Shown here: piece by piece, positions 38,490 through 50,266 of the stretch
Layout: each line of letters starts with the position of its first letter
Position numbering within the stretch: the first letter of the stretch is position 1
Origin: Hyphomicrobiales bacterium
GTDB lineage: Bacteria; Pseudomonadota; Alphaproteobacteria; Rhizobiales; Beijerinckiaceae
Assembly (NCBI GenBank): GCA_027489535.1
Contig: JAIXZO010000001.1
Span: forward strand, 1 to 64,000
Direction of reading: 5' to 3'
DNA: 64,000 nt
Program-made: the position numbers and the translations under genes
Notes under the pieces: model-generated
The model's input: the letters and a program-made list of their open reading frames with translations, nothing else
The model's database searches: none
Told to the model about the DNA's origin: nothing

Positions 38490-39305
38490 ATGGATCCGAT
38501 TTTTGCATTGAAGGCCGTCATTCTCGGCTTCATCGAAGGGCTGACGGAGTTTCTTCCCGTCTCCTCCACCGGGCACATCCTTCTGGCCGAAAGCCTGCTC
38601 GGGTTGGGCTTCGCGGATGCGAAATTCGACAAGACCTTCGCCGTGTTGATCCAGCTCGGGGCGATCCTCGCGCTTCTCGGCGTGTATTTCCGCAAAATTT
38701 TGAGCATCGTCGCGGCGTTGCCGACGGACAAGCAGGCGCGGATCTTTGCGCTCGGCGTCATCGTCGCCTTCCTGCCCGCCGCCGCCTTGGGCGCGACCCT
38801 GCACGGGTTCATCAAGGGCGTGCTGTTCAACCCGTGGGTCGTCTGCGTCGCCTTGATCAGCGGCGGGATCGTCTTGTTGATCGTCGACGACATGCGGTTG
38901 GAGCGTCGTTATGCGGACGCCACCCGGTTTTCGCTGCCGATGTATTTCAAGATCGGCCTGTTCCAATGCGCGGCCATGATCCCCGGCGTCTCGCGGTCCG
39001 GCTCGACCATCGTCGGGGCGATGCTGATGGGAGCGGAGAAGCGGGCGGCGGCCGAATTCTCGTTCTTCCTGTCGATCCCGACGATGACGGGCGCCTTCGC
39101 CTACGACCTCTACAAGAATGCCGGCACGCTGAATTCCGACCACGCCGCGATCATCGCGGCCGGGTTCGCGGCGGCCTTCTTCGCGGGGCTGCTCGTGGTG
39201 AAGGGCCTGCTCGGCTATGTCGGCAAGCACGGCTTCGCGGTGTTCGGCTGGTGGCGCATCGTGATCGGCTCGGCCGGATTGGCGGCGCTGATCCTGATGA
39301 AGTGA
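38490..39305 (+). CDS. uppP: Undecaprenyl-diphosphatase
   Basis: A 271-residue inner-membrane phosphatase recycling undecaprenyl diphosphate for peptidoglycan and polysaccharide synthesis; it also gives bacitracin resistance (BacA). The family motifs are EGLTEFLPVSSTGHI (near 17-31, with the catalytic Glu pair and Ser) and PGVSRSGSTIVGAMLMG (near 169-185). About eight helices are predicted. I chose ATG 38490 because GAAGG lies seven bases upstream; ATG 38484 is two codons earlier. It abuts the nth stop with no gap. Confidence 0.97.
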   Translation: MDPIFALKAVILGFIEGLTEFLPVSSTGHILLAESLLGLGFADAKFDKTFAVLIQLGAILALLGVYFRKILSIVAALPTDKQARIFALGVIVAFLPAAALGATLHGFIKGVLFNPWVVCVALISGGIVLLIVDDMRLERRYADATRFSLPMYFKIGLFQCAAMIPGVSRSGSTIVGAMLMGAEKRAAAEFSFFLSIPTMTGAFAYDLYKNAGTLNSDHAAIIAAGFAAAFFAGLLVVKGLLGYVGKHGFAVFGWWRIVIGSAGLAALILMK

Positions 39306-40079
39306 TCACTCGGGTTCGATGACGGGCCGTCCGGGCGCGGGCGTTTTCGGCTCAAACCGGCAAAGATCCGCCACCGGGCAGCGCCAGCATTCGGGGCGGC
39401 GCGCCTTGCAGATGTAGCGGCCGTGCAAAATGAGCCAGTGATGGGCGTGCAGGCCGTATTCCGGCGGCACGACCTTCTCCAGACCGAGTTCGATCGCGAG
39501 CGGCGTCTTGCCGAGCGCCAAGGGCAGCCGGTTCGACACGCGGAAGACATGCGTGTCCACCGCCATGGTCGGCATGCCGAAAGCCATGTTGAGCACGACG
39601 TTCGCGGTCTTGCGGCCGACGCCGGGGAGTTGTTCCAGCGCGTTGCGGTCGGCCGGGACTTCGCCGCCATGGTTTTCGATCAAGGCCTTCGACAGCGCGA
39701 CGACGTTCTTCGCCTTGTTGCGGAAGAGGCCGATCGTCTTGACGTAGTCGCGTACGACGTCCTCGCCGAGCGCGACCATTTCGGCCGGCGTGCTCGCCGC
39801 CTGAAACAGCGCCCGCGTCGCCTTGTTCACGCCCGCGTCCGTCGCCTGTGCCGAAAGCACCACCGCGACCAGCAGCGTGAAGGCGTTGACGTGTTCGAGT
39901 TCGCCCTTCGGCTCGGGCTCGATCGCGTGCAGGCGGGCGAAGACCTCGCGGACCTGATCCGGCGGCAGCGGCTTGGGCGAACCGCGTCGCGCGGCTCCCG
40001 CCTTGGGGACGCTCGCCCGGCGCGCGGGTTTCGGCTCGGGGGCGGGGCGCAACGTCGCGGCGGTCTTTTTCGGAGGCAT
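39306..40079 (-). CDS. nth: Endonuclease III (DNA glycosylase/AP lyase)
   Basis: A 257-residue base-excision enzyme removing oxidised pyrimidines. The helix-hairpin-helix motif LPGVGRKTANVVLNMAFG carries the catalytic Lys (near 165), and the catalytic Asp is in VDTHVFRVSNRL (near 183). The [4Fe-4S] cysteines follow the pattern CKARRPECWRCPVADLC. The N-terminal 45 residues are a Lys/Pro/Ala-rich tail longer than in the E. coli enzyme. ATG 40079 was chosen; GTG or ATG at 40109 extends it. Confidence 0.96.
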   Translation of the reverse strand: MPPKKTAATLRPAPEPKPARRASVPKAGAARRGSPKPLPPDQVREVFARLHAIEPEPKGELEHVNAFTLLVAVVLSAQATDAGVNKATRALFQAASTPAEMVALGEDVVRDYVKTIGLFRNKAKNVVALSKALIENHGGEVPADRNALEQLPGVGRKTANVVLNMAFGMPTMAVDTHVFRVSNRLPLALGKTPLAIELGLEKVVPPEYGLHAHHWLILHGRYICKARRPECWRCPVADLCRFEPKTPAPGRPVIEPE

Positions 40080-40132
40080 GATCGCGTTATAGTAGGCGCT
40101 CTCCGCCACGGAAAGATGCGCCGGGTCCCCCC

Positions 40133-40651
40133 ATGTCCCACTCCGTCTCGATCGAAGCCGCAGAACGACCGTTGTTCGCCACGGTGATCCGTCCGCACCG
40201 TTCGCTGAAGATCGGCGGATTTCGCCTTGTGATGGCGTTGGTGGGCGCGGCGGGCATCGTCGCGAGTATCCCCTTCATCGTTTTGGGATTCTGGCCCGTC
40301 GCGGGGTTTTACGGGCTGGACGTCGCGCTGCTCTATTTTGCCTTCCGCGCCAATTTCGCCGCAGCGAGGAATTATGAGGAAGTCGTGGTGAGCGCGGTCG
40401 AATTGCGGCTGCGCAAGGTGCACCACACGTCCGGCGCGCGCGAATGGCGCTTCAACCCGTTGTGGACGCGGCTGCACAAGGACGTCCATCACGAGTTCGG
40501 GGTGCAGCGCCTCTCTCTCGTCTCGCGCGGGGAAGCCGTGAGCGTGGGGCAGTTTCTCTCTGCCGACGAGAAGGAAAGCTTCGGGTCCGCTCTGGGCGCG
40601 GCCTTGGCGGATGCAAGGCGAGGCCCGACCTACGACAACGCGCACGCCTGA
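40133..40651 (+). CDS. DUF2244 membrane protein
   Basis: A 172-residue protein with two adjacent helices (about 34-54 and 57-76) and a C-terminal cytoplasmic domain. HRSLKIGGFRLVM and LDVALLYFAFRANFAAAR fit DUF2244, an alphaproteobacterial family of integral membrane proteins often near the cytochrome oxidase or nth genes. Its function is unknown. It is divergent from nth with a 53-bp gap. Confidence 0.85.
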   Translation: MSHSVSIEAAERPLFATVIRPHRSLKIGGFRLVMALVGAAGIVASIPFIVLGFWPVAGFYGLDVALLYFAFRANFAAARNYEEVVVSAVELRLRKVHHTSGAREWRFNPLWTRLHKDVHHEFGVQRLSLVSRGEAVSVGQFLSADEKESFGSALGAALADARRGPTYDNAHA

Positions 40652-40715
40652 CGCGGGCACGGAACCGCACCGTTTTCGGGTGTCGGGCGGCGAGCCCGGG
40701 CGCTAGCTTCGAGCC

Positions 40716-41621
40716 GTGAATTCGGAAACCTTCGCCATGACGCCCCTCGCCGAACGCTCGCCGGCCCTCGACGTCCCGCCCGCCGATTATGACACGGTTC
40801 GGCGGGCGCTCGCCTTCATCACCGCGGAATGGCGGCGGCAGCCGGAGATCGAGGAGGTGGCCGCGCATGTGGGGCTCTCGACCTCGCATCTCCACCACCT
40901 GTTCCGCCGCTGGGCGGGCCTCTCGCCCAAAGCCTTCCTGCAGGCGATCACCTTGGACCACGCGCGGATCCTGCTGCGCGATTCGGCGAGCGTGCTCGAC
41001 ACGGCGCTCGAAGTGGGACTGTCCGGTCCCGGTCGGCTGCATGACCTGTTCGTGACGCATGAAGCGATGTCGCCCGGCGAATGGAAGGCGAAGGGGGCAG
41101 GGCTGGAACTGTCCTACGGATTTCATCCCTCGCCTTTCGGCGAGGCGCTCGTCGTGGCGACGCCGCGCGGTCTCGCCGGTTTGGGCTTCGTGGACGAGCC
41201 CGGACGTACGGCCGCGCTGGCGGACATGATGCGGCGTTGGCCGAAGGCGACTTTCGTGGAGAACGAGGCCGCGACCGCCGACCTCGCGCGCCGCGCCTTC
41301 GACCCGGAGGAATGGCGTGCGGACCGCCCCTTGCGCGTCGTGCTGATCGGCACCGACTTCGAGGTACGCGTGTGGGAAACCCTGCTGCGCATTCCGCTCG
41401 GCCGCGCCACGACCTATTCGGACGTCGCCATGTGCATGGGTCGGCCGACCGCATCGCGCGCGGTCGGGGCCGCCGTCGGTCGCAATCCCGTATCTTTCGT
41501 GGTGCCTTGCCACCGCGTGCTGGGGCGGACGGGCGCGCTGACGGGGTATCACTGGGGCGTCACCCGCAAGCAGGCGATGCTCGGCTGGGAGGCTGGAAAG
41601 GCCGGGTCCGTCGCCGACTAG
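40716..41621 (+). CDS. AraC-HTH plus O6-alkylguanine-DNA alkyltransferase fusion (Ada-like)
   Basis: A 301-residue two-domain protein. An AraC-type helix-turn-helix (about 20-125, with HVGLSTSHLHHLFRRWAG) is followed by a methylated-DNA-protein-cysteine methyltransferase domain with the acceptor motif VPCHRVLGRTGALTGYHWG (Cys near 269). It lacks the N-terminal zinc-cysteine domain that senses methylphosphotriesters in E. coli Ada. It can therefore repair O6-alkylguanine, but activation by the classic Ada route is unlikely. GTG 40716 is used; ATG 40737 is an alternative. Confidence 0.92.
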   Translation: MNSETFAMTPLAERSPALDVPPADYDTVRRALAFITAEWRRQPEIEEVAAHVGLSTSHLHHLFRRWAGLSPKAFLQAITLDHARILLRDSASVLDTALEVGLSGPGRLHDLFVTHEAMSPGEWKAKGAGLELSYGFHPSPFGEALVVATPRGLAGLGFVDEPGRTAALADMMRRWPKATFVENEAATADLARRAFDPEEWRADRPLRVVLIGTDFEVRVWETLLRIPLGRATTYSDVAMCMGRPTASRAVGAAVGRNPVSFVVPCHRVLGRTGALTGYHWGVTRKQAMLGWEAGKAGSVAD

Positions 41622-41665
41622 TCATGCGTCGGTTGCAGAGCCCGCGTCACGGCTCGTCGCCGCTC

Positions 41666-41697
41666 CTTGCGGCCATTCGGACCCCCCCTTATATACG
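41666..41697 (+). promoter_or_regulatory. RpoH (sigma-32) heat-shock promoter of dnaK
   Basis: CTTG (41666-41669), 18 bases, then CTTATATACG (41688-41697) matches the alphaproteobacterial heat-shock promoter pattern CTTG-N17/18-CYTAT-T--G exactly. It lies 139 bases before the dnaK start. Confidence 0.8.
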
Positions 41698-41751
41698 CCG
41701 CGGACGTGGGCATTCTGCCCGCAGAAGATCCTGTAGGGGACCGGTCGCCGG

Positions 41752-41770
41752 CGAGCATCGTTCATGCTCG
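41752..41770 (+). promoter_or_regulatory. Hairpin in dnaK 5' leader
   Basis: CGAGCAT (41752-41758), loop CGTTC, ATGCTCG (41764-41770) is a perfect 7-bp stem in the untranslated leader between the RpoH promoter and dnaK. A role in mRNA stability or control is possible but unproven. Confidence 0.4.
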
Positions 41771-41835
41771 TTCGACGGCCACACGCCGGAGCCGCTCCGG
41801 GGCCCGGCGGTCCCGCTGCCGAAAGGGATGAGAAC

Positions 41836-43755
<1,920 letters not shown>

Positions 43756-43786
43756 TCCGGAACCGGACCACGGCGTGACGATCTCG

Positions 43787-43816
43787 GGGACCCGGCGCGG
43801 AAACGTGTCGGGTCCC
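43787..43816 (+). terminator. Hairpin between dnaK and dnaJ
   Basis: GGGACCCG (43787-43794) pairs perfectly with CGGGTCCC (43809-43816) across a 14-nt loop. No T run follows. It may attenuate or process the transcript between dnaK and dnaJ rather than fully terminate it. Confidence 0.35.
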
Positions 43817-43868
43817 TCGCATCGGGCTCAGGCCCGGAGGCATTCCCCGCGAGGAGCCCGCAAGCGCG

Positions 43869-45002
43869 ATGAGCAAGCGTGACTATTACGAGATCCTCGG
43901 CGTCTCGAAATCGGCCTCCGAGGCCGAACTCAAATCGGCGTTCCGCAAGCTGGCGATGCAGCATCACCCGGACAAGAATCCGGGCGACGCCGCGGCGGAG
44001 CAAAAGTTCAAGGAATTGAACGAAGCCTATCAGATGCTGTCCGACGGACAGAAGCGCGCGGCCTACGACCGTTTCGGCCATGCGGCTTTCGAGAACGGCG
44101 GCGGCGGGCCCGGCCCGGGCTTCGGCAACGATTTCGCCTCGTCCATGGCGGATATCTTCGAGGATCTGTTCGGCGAGACGCGCGGGCGGGGACGCGGGCG
44201 CTCCGACGGGCGCGAGCGCGGCTCCGACCTGCGCTACGACTTGGAGATCACGCTGGACGACGCCTATCACGGCAAGACCGCGACGATCACCGTGCCCATC
44301 GCCATGAGCTGCGAGGCGTGCGACGGCTCCGGCGCGAAGGCCGGTACGAAGGCCAAGACCTGCACCACCTGCGGCGGCTACGGGCGCGTGCGGGCGCAGC
44401 AGGGCTTCTTCGCCATCGAGCGCACCTGCCCGTCCTGTCAGGGACGGGGGGAAATGATCGACGATCCCTGCCGCAGCTGCGGCGGGCAAGGTCGGGTCAC
44501 CAAGGACAAGACCCTTTCGGTCAACATTCCGAAGGGCGTGGAAGACGGCACGCGCATCCGGCTCGCCGGTGAGGGCGAGAGCGGGCGTCGCGGCGGTCCG
44601 GCGGGCGATCTCTACATTTTCCTGTCTTTGAAGGCCCACGGCTTTTTCCAGCGCGACGGCGCGGATCTTTACTGCCGCGTGCCGATTTCCATGGTGACCG
44701 CGGCATTGGGCGGCGAAATCGCCATCCCGACGCTCGACGGCGAAGAAAAGATCGTCACCGTTCCGGAAGGCACGCAGACCGGGAAGCAGTTCCGCATGCG
44801 CGGCAAGGGCATGCCCGTGCTGCGCGCACGTGAACAGGGCGATCTCTACGTGCAGGTGGCGGTGGAAACGCCGCAAAAACTGACCGCGCGGCAAAAAGAA
44901 TTGTTGCGCGAATTCGAGGCCGGAAGCTCGAAGGAAACCCAGCCCGAAAGCGCGAGTTTCTTTGCGAAGATGAAGGAGTTCTTTTCCGGCGGCCCCGTCT
45001 AA
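43869..45002 (+). CDS. dnaJ: Chaperone DnaJ (Hsp40)
   Basis: A 377-residue type I co-chaperone. The J domain contains HHPDKNP (near 33-39). A Gly/Phe-rich linker follows ([13 protein letters not shown]). Four CxxCxGxG zinc motifs are intact: [24 protein letters not shown] and CRSCGGQG. The C-terminal substrate domains and dimerisation tail complete it. It follows dnaK by 113 bases with an intervening hairpin. Confidence 0.98.
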   Translation: MSKRDYYEILGVSKSASEAELKSAFRKLAMQHHPDKNPGDAAAEQKFKELNEAYQMLSDGQKRAAYDRFGHAAFENGGGGPGPGFGNDFASSMADIFEDLFGETRGRGRGRSDGRERGSDLRYDLEITLDDAYHGKTATITVPIAMSCEACDGSGAKAGTKAKTCTTCGGYGRVRAQQGFFAIERTCPSCQGRGEMIDDPCRSCGGQGRVTKDKTLSVNIPKGVEDGTRIRLAGEGESGRRGGPAGDLYIFLSLKAHGFFQRDGADLYCRVPISMVTAALGGEIAIPTLDGEEKIVTVPEGTQTGKQFRMRGKGMPVLRAREQGDLYVQVAVETPQKLTARQKELLREFEAGSSKETQPESASFFAKMKEFFSGGPV

Positions 45003-45063
45003 GCCATACATTGCAAGTTGCGCCGGTCGCGTTCGCTCGCCGTTTCACCTCGGAGACCTCCAC

Positions 45064-45789
45064 GTGCCTCAATCCACGCGCAGAAACGACCGCGGCAAAG
45101 CCGTGGCGGCGACCGCCCGGATCGAGGGGAAACTGCAGGACGAAGCGCGTTTTCTGAAGACGTGGCTGGACAACCCGCTCGTCACCGGGGCCGTGACGCC
45201 GTCCGGCAAGGCGCTGGCCAAGCGCATGGCGAGCTTCATCGACCTCGGGATCGAAGGCCCCGTGATCGAACTCGGACCGGGCACGGGCGCTTTGACGGAA
45301 GCCGTCGTGGCTCGAGGCGTTTCGCAGGACCGCTTGATTCTCGTCGAGTTCGACCCGGAATTCTGCCGTCTTCTGGAAAAGCGCTTCCCCGAAGCCCGCA
45401 TCATCCGCGGCGACGCCTATGACCTCAAGAAGACCCTCGAGCACGCTCTATCGTCGCCGGCTGCGGCGGTCGTCTCGGGGTTGCCGCTCTTCACCAAGCC
45501 CGAGCGCGACCGTCTCGCTTTGCTCGACGCCGCTTTCGACCTGATGGCCCCCGGCGCGCCGTTCATTCAATTCACCTATGCCGTCGTCTCGCCGATGCCG
45601 CTGAAGCACACCGATTGCGAGGTGGAGGAATCCGAGCGCATCTGGCTCAACATTCCGCCGGCCTGCGTGTGGGTCTATCGCCGTCCTACGGACGCGGGAG
45701 GGACCGCCTCACGACGGCGCAAACGGCCCGATCTGCTTGCCAAGATCCGCGAACGGACCGAAAAGGTGCGCGCTCACATCCTGCGCTGA
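45064..45789 (+). CDS. pmtA: Phospholipid N-methyltransferase PmtA
   Basis: A 241-residue SAM-dependent enzyme that trimethylates phosphatidylethanolamine to phosphatidylcholine at the membrane. The SAM motif VIELGPGTGALTEAVV lies near 67-82. EFDPEFCRLLEKRFP and VVSGLPLF, plus the late QFTYAVVSPMP, match Rhizobium/Sinorhizobium PmtA, whose fold resembles rRNA adenine methylases. The position between dnaJ and pyrF is conserved in Rhizobiales. The start is GTG. Together with olsB it gives the cell two phosphorus-poor or zwitterionic membrane lipids. Confidence 0.88.
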   Translation: MPQSTRRNDRGKAVAATARIEGKLQDEARFLKTWLDNPLVTGAVTPSGKALAKRMASFIDLGIEGPVIELGPGTGALTEAVVARGVSQDRLILVEFDPEFCRLLEKRFPEARIIRGDAYDLKKTLEHALSSPAAAVVSGLPLFTKPERDRLALLDAAFDLMAPGAPFIQFTYAVVSPMPLKHTDCEVEESERIWLNIPPACVWVYRRPTDAGGTASRRRKRPDLLAKIRERTEKVRAHILR

Positions 45790-45801
45790 CGGACAGGTTC
45801 C

Positions 45802-46503
45802 ATGCCGCACATCGACCCGCGCGACCGACTTATCGTCGCGCTCGACCTGCCGACCGTCGCCGAGGCCGAAGCCATGGTCGCCCGCATCGGCGACGCCGCA
45901 ACCTTCTATAAAATCGGCCTGGAATTGACCTTCGGAGGCGGGCTTGCGCTGGCGCAGCGTCTGGTCGCCGACGGCAAGAAGGTGTTTCTCGATCTGAAAT
46001 TCCACGACATCGGGACGACGGTGGAAAAGGCCACGGCGCAGGTTGCGGGGCTCGGGGCGACGTTTTTGACGGTCCACGCCTTTCCGCAGACGATGCGCGC
46101 CGCCGCCAAGGGGAAGGGCGGCCACCCCCTCCGCGTACTCGGCGTGACGGTGCTGACTTCATATGACGAAAACGACCTCCGCGAGGCCGGTTACGCTCTG
46201 TCGATCAAGGACTTGGTGCAGCGCCGTGCCTTGCAGGCGCGCGAGGCCGGGCTCGGCGGATTGGTCATGTCGCCTGAGGAGGTCGCCGACATGCGGCGGT
46301 TGCTCGGGCCGGACATGATCATCGTGACACCCGGCATTCGACCCGCTTCGGCTGCGCGCGGCGACCAGAAGCGCGTGATGACCCCGGCCGAGGCGATCCG
46401 CGCAGGCGCGGACCATCTGGTGGTCGGCCGGCCGATCACGCAGGCTGCGGATCCGCGCGCAGCCGCGCAAGAAATCGTCGACGAAATCGCGACGGCGCTC
46501 TGA
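45802..46503 (+). CDS. pyrF: Orotidine 5'-phosphate decarboxylase
   Basis: A 233-residue TIM-barrel enzyme forming UMP, the last step of pyrimidine synthesis. The first strand is [14 protein letters not shown] and the catalytic tetrad is in [15 protein letters not shown] (Asp-Lys-Asp, near 61-75). The phosphate loop is [20 protein letters not shown] and the end VVGRPIT. It follows pmtA by 12 bases. Confidence 0.97.
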   Translation: MPHIDPRDRLIVALDLPTVAEAEAMVARIGDAATFYKIGLELTFGGGLALAQRLVADGKKVFLDLKFHDIGTTVEKATAQVAGLGATFLTVHAFPQTMRAAAKGKGGHPLRVLGVTVLTSYDENDLREAGYALSIKDLVQRRALQAREAGLGGLVMSPEEVADMRRLLGPDMIIVTPGIRPASAARGDQKRVMTPAEAIRAGADHLVVGRPITQAADPRAAAQEIVDEIATAL

Positions 46504-46522
46504 AGAAAAAAGGGAGAGAACG

Positions 46523-46834
46523 ATGTCCAAAAAGGGCTACTGGATCGGCCGGGTCGAAGTGACCAACCCGGATGCGTACAAGAACTACGTCGCGAAAAAC
46601 GCCGCGGCGTTCTCGAAATACGGCGCGCGGTTTCTCGTGCGCGGCGGCGAATTCGAGATGGCCGAGGGCGGCGGCGCCAAGAGCCGCAACGTCGTGATCG
46701 AATTCCCGGATTATGCGTCGGCCATGGCCTGCTGGAAGTCGCCGGAATATCAGGACGCGATCGCGGCGCGCAAGGGCGCGGCCCTCGTCGATCTGATGGT
46801 CATCGACGGCTATGACGGCCCGCAGCCCGCGTGA
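46523..46834 (+). CDS. DUF1330 protein
   Basis: A 103-residue small protein of the dimeric alpha/beta-barrel type. KKGYWIGRVEVTNPDAYKNY and FLVRGGEFE, then RNVVIEFPDYASAMACWKSP, match DUF1330. Function is unknown. A strong AGGGAGA ribosome site precedes the ATG by six bases. It overlaps the downstream acetyltransferase gene (GTGA at 46831-46834). Confidence 0.92.
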   Translation: MSKKGYWIGRVEVTNPDAYKNYVAKNAAAFSKYGARFLVRGGEFEMAEGGGAKSRNVVIEFPDYASAMACWKSPEYQDAIAARKGAALVDLMVIDGYDGPQPA

Positions 46835-47343
46835 GCGATGCGCCGCGCATCCGACAGGCGCGGCCTCATGACCTGCCCGCGCTGCCCGGCATCAAGACCG
46901 CGGCGGCGCGGGCGTTCGGCGACCTGCGGAGCGGTGTGACGCCCCGCCGCGTCTCCGTCGAAGCGATGGCAATCCTCGCCGAAGAAGGCACGCTGTGGAT
47001 CGCGGCGGATGCGGAGGACGCACCCGTCGGCTTCGCCGCGGCGACGATGCTCGACGGCACGCTTTTCATCGCCGATATCCACGTCTCCCCCGCACATCAA
47101 CGACAAGGCGCGGGACGGGCGCTGCTCCGCGCCGTCGTCGATTACGGCCGCTGGGCCTTCCACCCCGCCGTGACGCTGCTCACCGACCGGCTCGTGCCGT
47201 GGAACGCGCCGTTTTATGCAAGCGAGGGCTTCGTGATGCTCGACGGCGCGCGTTTGCCGCCCGACCTTGCGGCGAAGCTCGCAGGCGACATCGCCCGCGG
47301 TCATGACCCGGCCCGGCGCTGCGCCATGGCCAAACGGCTCTGA
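46831..47343 (+). CDS. GNAT-family N-acetyltransferase
   Basis: A 170-residue acyl-CoA-dependent transferase. The CoA-binding motif A is [18 protein letters not shown] (Q-x-x-G-x-G/A, near 89-106), and the segment [12 protein letters not shown] is the usual motif B. The target is unknown. The GTG start lies in the stop of the DUF1330 gene, so the two are coupled. Confidence 0.88.
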   Translation: MSDAPRIRQARPHDLPALPGIKTAAARAFGDLRSGVTPRRVSVEAMAILAEEGTLWIAADAEDAPVGFAAATMLDGTLFIADIHVSPAHQRQGAGRALLRAVVDYGRWAFHPAVTLLTDRLVPWNAPFYASEGFVMLDGARLPPDLAAKLAGDIARGHDPARRCAMAKRL

Positions 47344-47417
47344 CCCTCCGCTTTCATCGCCGCCGCGGTCGCGCTATACCCGCGCCGGCCTTGCGACCGG
47401 TTTCGGGAGACGTACAG

Positions 47418-48233
47418 ATGAGCGACATGCGCCTCGTGGTGGTCGGTGCGGCCGGACGAATGGGACGAATGCTCGTGCGCACCGTGCACGAGACCCCGGG
47501 CGTCGTGCTGTCGGGAGCCGTGGAACAAGAGGGCTCGCCCGCGCTCGGTCAGGATGCAGGCGTGCTCGCCGGCGTCGGGCCGCTCGGCGTCACGATCACG
47601 GACGACCCCTTGCCGCTTTTCGTCGAGGCCGAAGGCGTGCTGGATTTCTCCGCCCCCGCCGCCACGGTCGAATTCGCCGCGCTCGCCGCGCAAGCGCGCA
47701 TCGTCCATGTCGTCGGTACGACCGGCATGGAGCAGGAGCATCTCGCGAAGCTGGAAGCGGCTGCCCGCCATGCGGCGATCGTGCGGTCGGGCAATATGAG
47801 CCTCGGCGTCAACCTCCTCGCCGCACTCGTGAAGCGTGCCGCCGCCACGCTCGGGCCGGAATTCGACATCGAAATCGTTGAAATGCATCACCGAATGAAG
47901 GTCGATGCGCCGTCGGGTACGGCTCTGCTGCTCGGTGAAGCGGCGGCGGAAGGCCGCGGCATCGATCTCGAGACGCAATCGGAGCGCGGTCGCGACGGCA
48001 TCACCGGGGCGCGCAAGGACGGTGCGATCGGCTTCGCCTCGTTGCGCGGCGGCACCGTCGTCGGCGACCACAGCGTCGTTTTCGCGGGAGCGGGAGAACG
48101 CATCACCCTGTCCCACCATGCCGAAGATCGCTCGTTGTTCTCGCGCGGCGCGGTCAAGGCGGCCCTTTGGGGCCGCGGGCGCAAGCCCGGGCTCTATTCC
48201 ATGATGGACGTGCTCGGCTTGAGCGACGTCTGA
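47418..48233 (+). CDS. dapB: 4-hydroxy-tetrahydrodipicolinate reductase
   Basis: A 271-residue enzyme of the diaminopimelate/lysine pathway, feeding the cell wall. The NAD(P)H motif is [15 protein letters not shown] (near 6-20) and the catalytic site is [19 protein letters not shown] (near 155-173, His and Lys conserved). The start ATG 47418 follows GGGAG by eight bases; an upstream in-frame start at 47391 is less likely. Confidence 0.97.
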   Translation: MSDMRLVVVGAAGRMGRMLVRTVHETPGVVLSGAVEQEGSPALGQDAGVLAGVGPLGVTITDDPLPLFVEAEGVLDFSAPAATVEFAALAAQARIVHVVGTTGMEQEHLAKLEAAARHAAIVRSGNMSLGVNLLAALVKRAAATLGPEFDIEIVEMHHRMKVDAPSGTALLLGEAAAEGRGIDLETQSERGRDGITGARKDGAIGFASLRGGTVVGDHSVVFAGAGERITLSHHAEDRSLFSRGAVKAALWGRGRKPGLYSMMDVLGLSDV

Positions 48234-48275
48234 GTTTCACCGAACGGCGGGTCCGCCCGCATCAGGAGATTGTCG

Positions 48276-48896
48276 ATGGAGCGTCTGCTCGTCCTCGTGC
48301 GCCACGGCCAAAGCGATTGGAATCTGAAGAACCTGTTCACGGGCTGGAAGGATCCGGACCTGACCGAACAGGGCGTCGGCGAGGCCCGCGCGGCGGGACG
48401 CCGCCTCAAGGCCGCCGGTCTCGATTTCGACGTGGCGTTCACTTCCGCCCTGTCGCGCGCCCAGCGCACATGTTCGCTGCTGCTCGAGGAACTCGGCCGG
48501 CCGGCGCTGCCGACGATCCGCGATCAGGCGCTCAACGAGCGCGATTACGGCGATCTTTCGGGCCTCAACAAGGACGATGCCCGCAAGAAGTGGGGCGAGG
48601 ACCAGGTGCATCTCTGGCGCCGTTCCTACGACGTGCCGCCCCCGGGCGGTGAAAGCCTCAAGGACACGGTGGCCCGCGTTCTTCCCTATTACTGCGCGGA
48701 GATCCTGCCGCGCGTGCTGCGCGGCGAACGGGTGCTTGTGGCCGCGCACGGCAATTCGCTGCGCGCGCTCGTGATGGTGCTCGACCGCCTGACGCCCGAG
48801 ACGATCCCGATGATGGAGCTCGATACGGGCGTGCCGCTGATCTACCGCCTGAAGGCGGATTCGACGGTGGAATCGAAGGAAGTTTCGCGCGCCTGA
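48276..48896 (+). CDS. gpmA: 2,3-bisphosphoglycerate-dependent phosphoglycerate mutase
   Basis: A 206-residue glycolytic mutase. The catalytic histidine is in [17 protein letters not shown] (near 10) and the second in [11 protein letters not shown] (near 153). It is shorter than the E. coli enzyme, as is usual in alphaproteobacteria. AGGAG lies eight bases before ATG 48276; a TTG two codons upstream is also in frame. It converges on dnaQ across only 15 bases. Confidence 0.95.
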   Translation: MERLLVLVRHGQSDWNLKNLFTGWKDPDLTEQGVGEARAAGRRLKAAGLDFDVAFTSALSRAQRTCSLLLEELGRPALPTIRDQALNERDYGDLSGLNKDDARKKWGEDQVHLWRRSYDVPPPGGESLKDTVARVLPYYCAEILPRVLRGERVLVAAHGNSLRALVMVLDRLTPETIPMMELDTGVPLIYRLKADSTVESKEVSRA

Positions 48897-48911
48897 AGAA
48901 CGGACCGGCGA

Positions 48912-49643
48912 TCAGGCCACGGCCGCGTCGCCGTCCTTCTTGCGGATGTAGTCGCCCCATACGGGCTCCTTCATCCCCGCGACGAACGCCTCATGCGCCA
49001 CGATGTCCGATGCGACGAGACGGGACGGCAAAGGCTGCGGACGCGCCTGCGCGCGCCCTGCCGTCTCGACGAAGGCGCGTTCGGCGGCAGCGGCCGCCGC
49101 CGAGGCTTGGCCGAGACCGAGATCGGTCTGCCGCCCGCCCATCAGTTCGAGATAGACCTCGGCCAGAATCTCGGAATCGAGCAACGCGCCGTGCTTGGTG
49201 CGCCGCGCATTGTCGATGCCGTAGCGCTGGCACAGCGCGTCGAGGCTGTTCGGCCCGAAGGGATGCTTGCGGCGCGCGAGCGCCAAGGTATCGACGATCC
49301 GGTCGTCGGACAGGCCCGGCAGTCCCACGCGACCGAGCTCGTGATTGAGGAAGTTCACGTCGAACGCCGCGTTGTGCGCCACCATGCGGGCATCGCCGAT
49401 GAAATCGACGAAGCTCTGCGCCACGGCGGCGAAGACGGGCTTGTCCGACAAGAATTCCGCAGACAGGCCGTGAACCTTGAACGCGCCGTCCGGCATGTCG
49501 CGTTCCGGGTTGATGTAGACGTGGAAGGTGTTGCCGCTCGGAATGTGGTTGATCAGCTCGACGCAGCCGATTTCCACGACGCGGTCGCCGTCCTTGGGGC
49601 TGAGCCCCGTCGTTTCCGTGTCGAAGACGATCTCGCGGATCAT
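48912..49643 (-). CDS. dnaQ: DNA polymerase III epsilon subunit (proofreading exonuclease)
   Basis: A 243-residue 3'-5' exonuclease in the replicative polymerase. Exo I is [11 protein letters not shown] (near 6-16), Exo II is [13 protein letters not shown] (near 89-101) and Exo III is [15 protein letters not shown] (His and Asp, near 155-169). The C-terminal tail would contact the alpha subunit. The ATG overlaps the coaE stop (ATGA at 49640-49643). It is the last gene of the ppsR-dnaQ chain. Confidence 0.97.
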   Translation of the reverse strand: MIREIVFDTETTGLSPKDGDRVVEIGCVELINHIPSGNTFHVYINPERDMPDGAFKVHGLSAEFLSDKPVFAAVAQSFVDFIGDARMVAHNAAFDVNFLNHELGRVGLPGLSDDRIVDTLALARRKHPFGPNSLDALCQRYGIDNARRTKHGALLDSEILAEVYLELMGGRQTDLGLGQASAAAAAAERAFVETAGRAQARPQPLPSRLVASDIVAHEAFVAGMKEPVWGDYIRKKDGDAAVA

Positions 49644-50266
49644 GATTCCGTTTCCGTGATGCGTGCGGCGGCTTTTCCGGGACGTCCCGCCAAAGCCCGC
49701 AGCAATGCATCGACCTGTCGTTGCGCCGCTTCGAAACCTCGCCCCGTGTCGATCAGAGCATGGGCACGCAGGCGTTTTTCCGAATCGGGCATTTGCCGTT
49801 TCAGAATGACGTCGAACCATTCCGGGGTCATGCCCGGTCGGGCCAGCACGCGTGCCTTTTGCACAGCCGCGTCGGCCGAAACGACCGCGACCGCGTCCAC
49901 GCGGGCATCGCCGCCTTTTTCGAACAGCAAGGGCACGTCGAGGACGACGAGAGGGACGCCGCGCGAAAGCGCCTCTCGGACGAACGCTATCTCCGCCGCG
50001 CGCACGAGCGGATGAACGACGGCCTCGAGCCGCCGCATCGCCTCGTCGTCGCCTAAAACGCGTACACCGAGCGCCTTGCGGTCGACGACGCCGTCGCGCG
50101 TCGTGCCGGGAAACGAAGCTTCGATGGGCGCGACCGCTTCGCCCGCATAGAGCGCGTGCACGGTGGCGTCGGCATCGTGAACCGGCACGCCGCGCGCACG
50201 GAACATCGAGGCCGTGGCGCTCTTGCCCATGCCGATCGAACCCGTGAGGCCGAGAACGAAGGTCAC
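49640..50266 (-). CDS. coaE: Dephospho-CoA kinase
   Basis: A 208-residue kinase adding the 3'-phosphate in the last step of coenzyme A synthesis. The P-loop is [14 protein letters not shown] (near 6-19), with [10 protein letters not shown] and the lid region [15 protein letters not shown] 50266 is the start, sharing four bases with the aroE stop (GTGA). The frame continues upstream to 51025, but that is the shadow of aroE. Confidence 0.96.
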   Translation of the reverse strand: MTFVLGLTGSIGMGKSATASMFRARGVPVHDADATVHALYAGEAVAPIEASFPGTTRDGVVDRKALGVRVLGDDEAMRRLEAVVHPLVRAAEIAFVREALSRGVPLVVLDVPLLFEKGGDARVDAVAVVSADAAVQKARVLARPGMTPEWFDVILKRQMPDSEKRLRAHALIDTGRGFEAAQRQVDALLRALAGRPGKAAARITETES

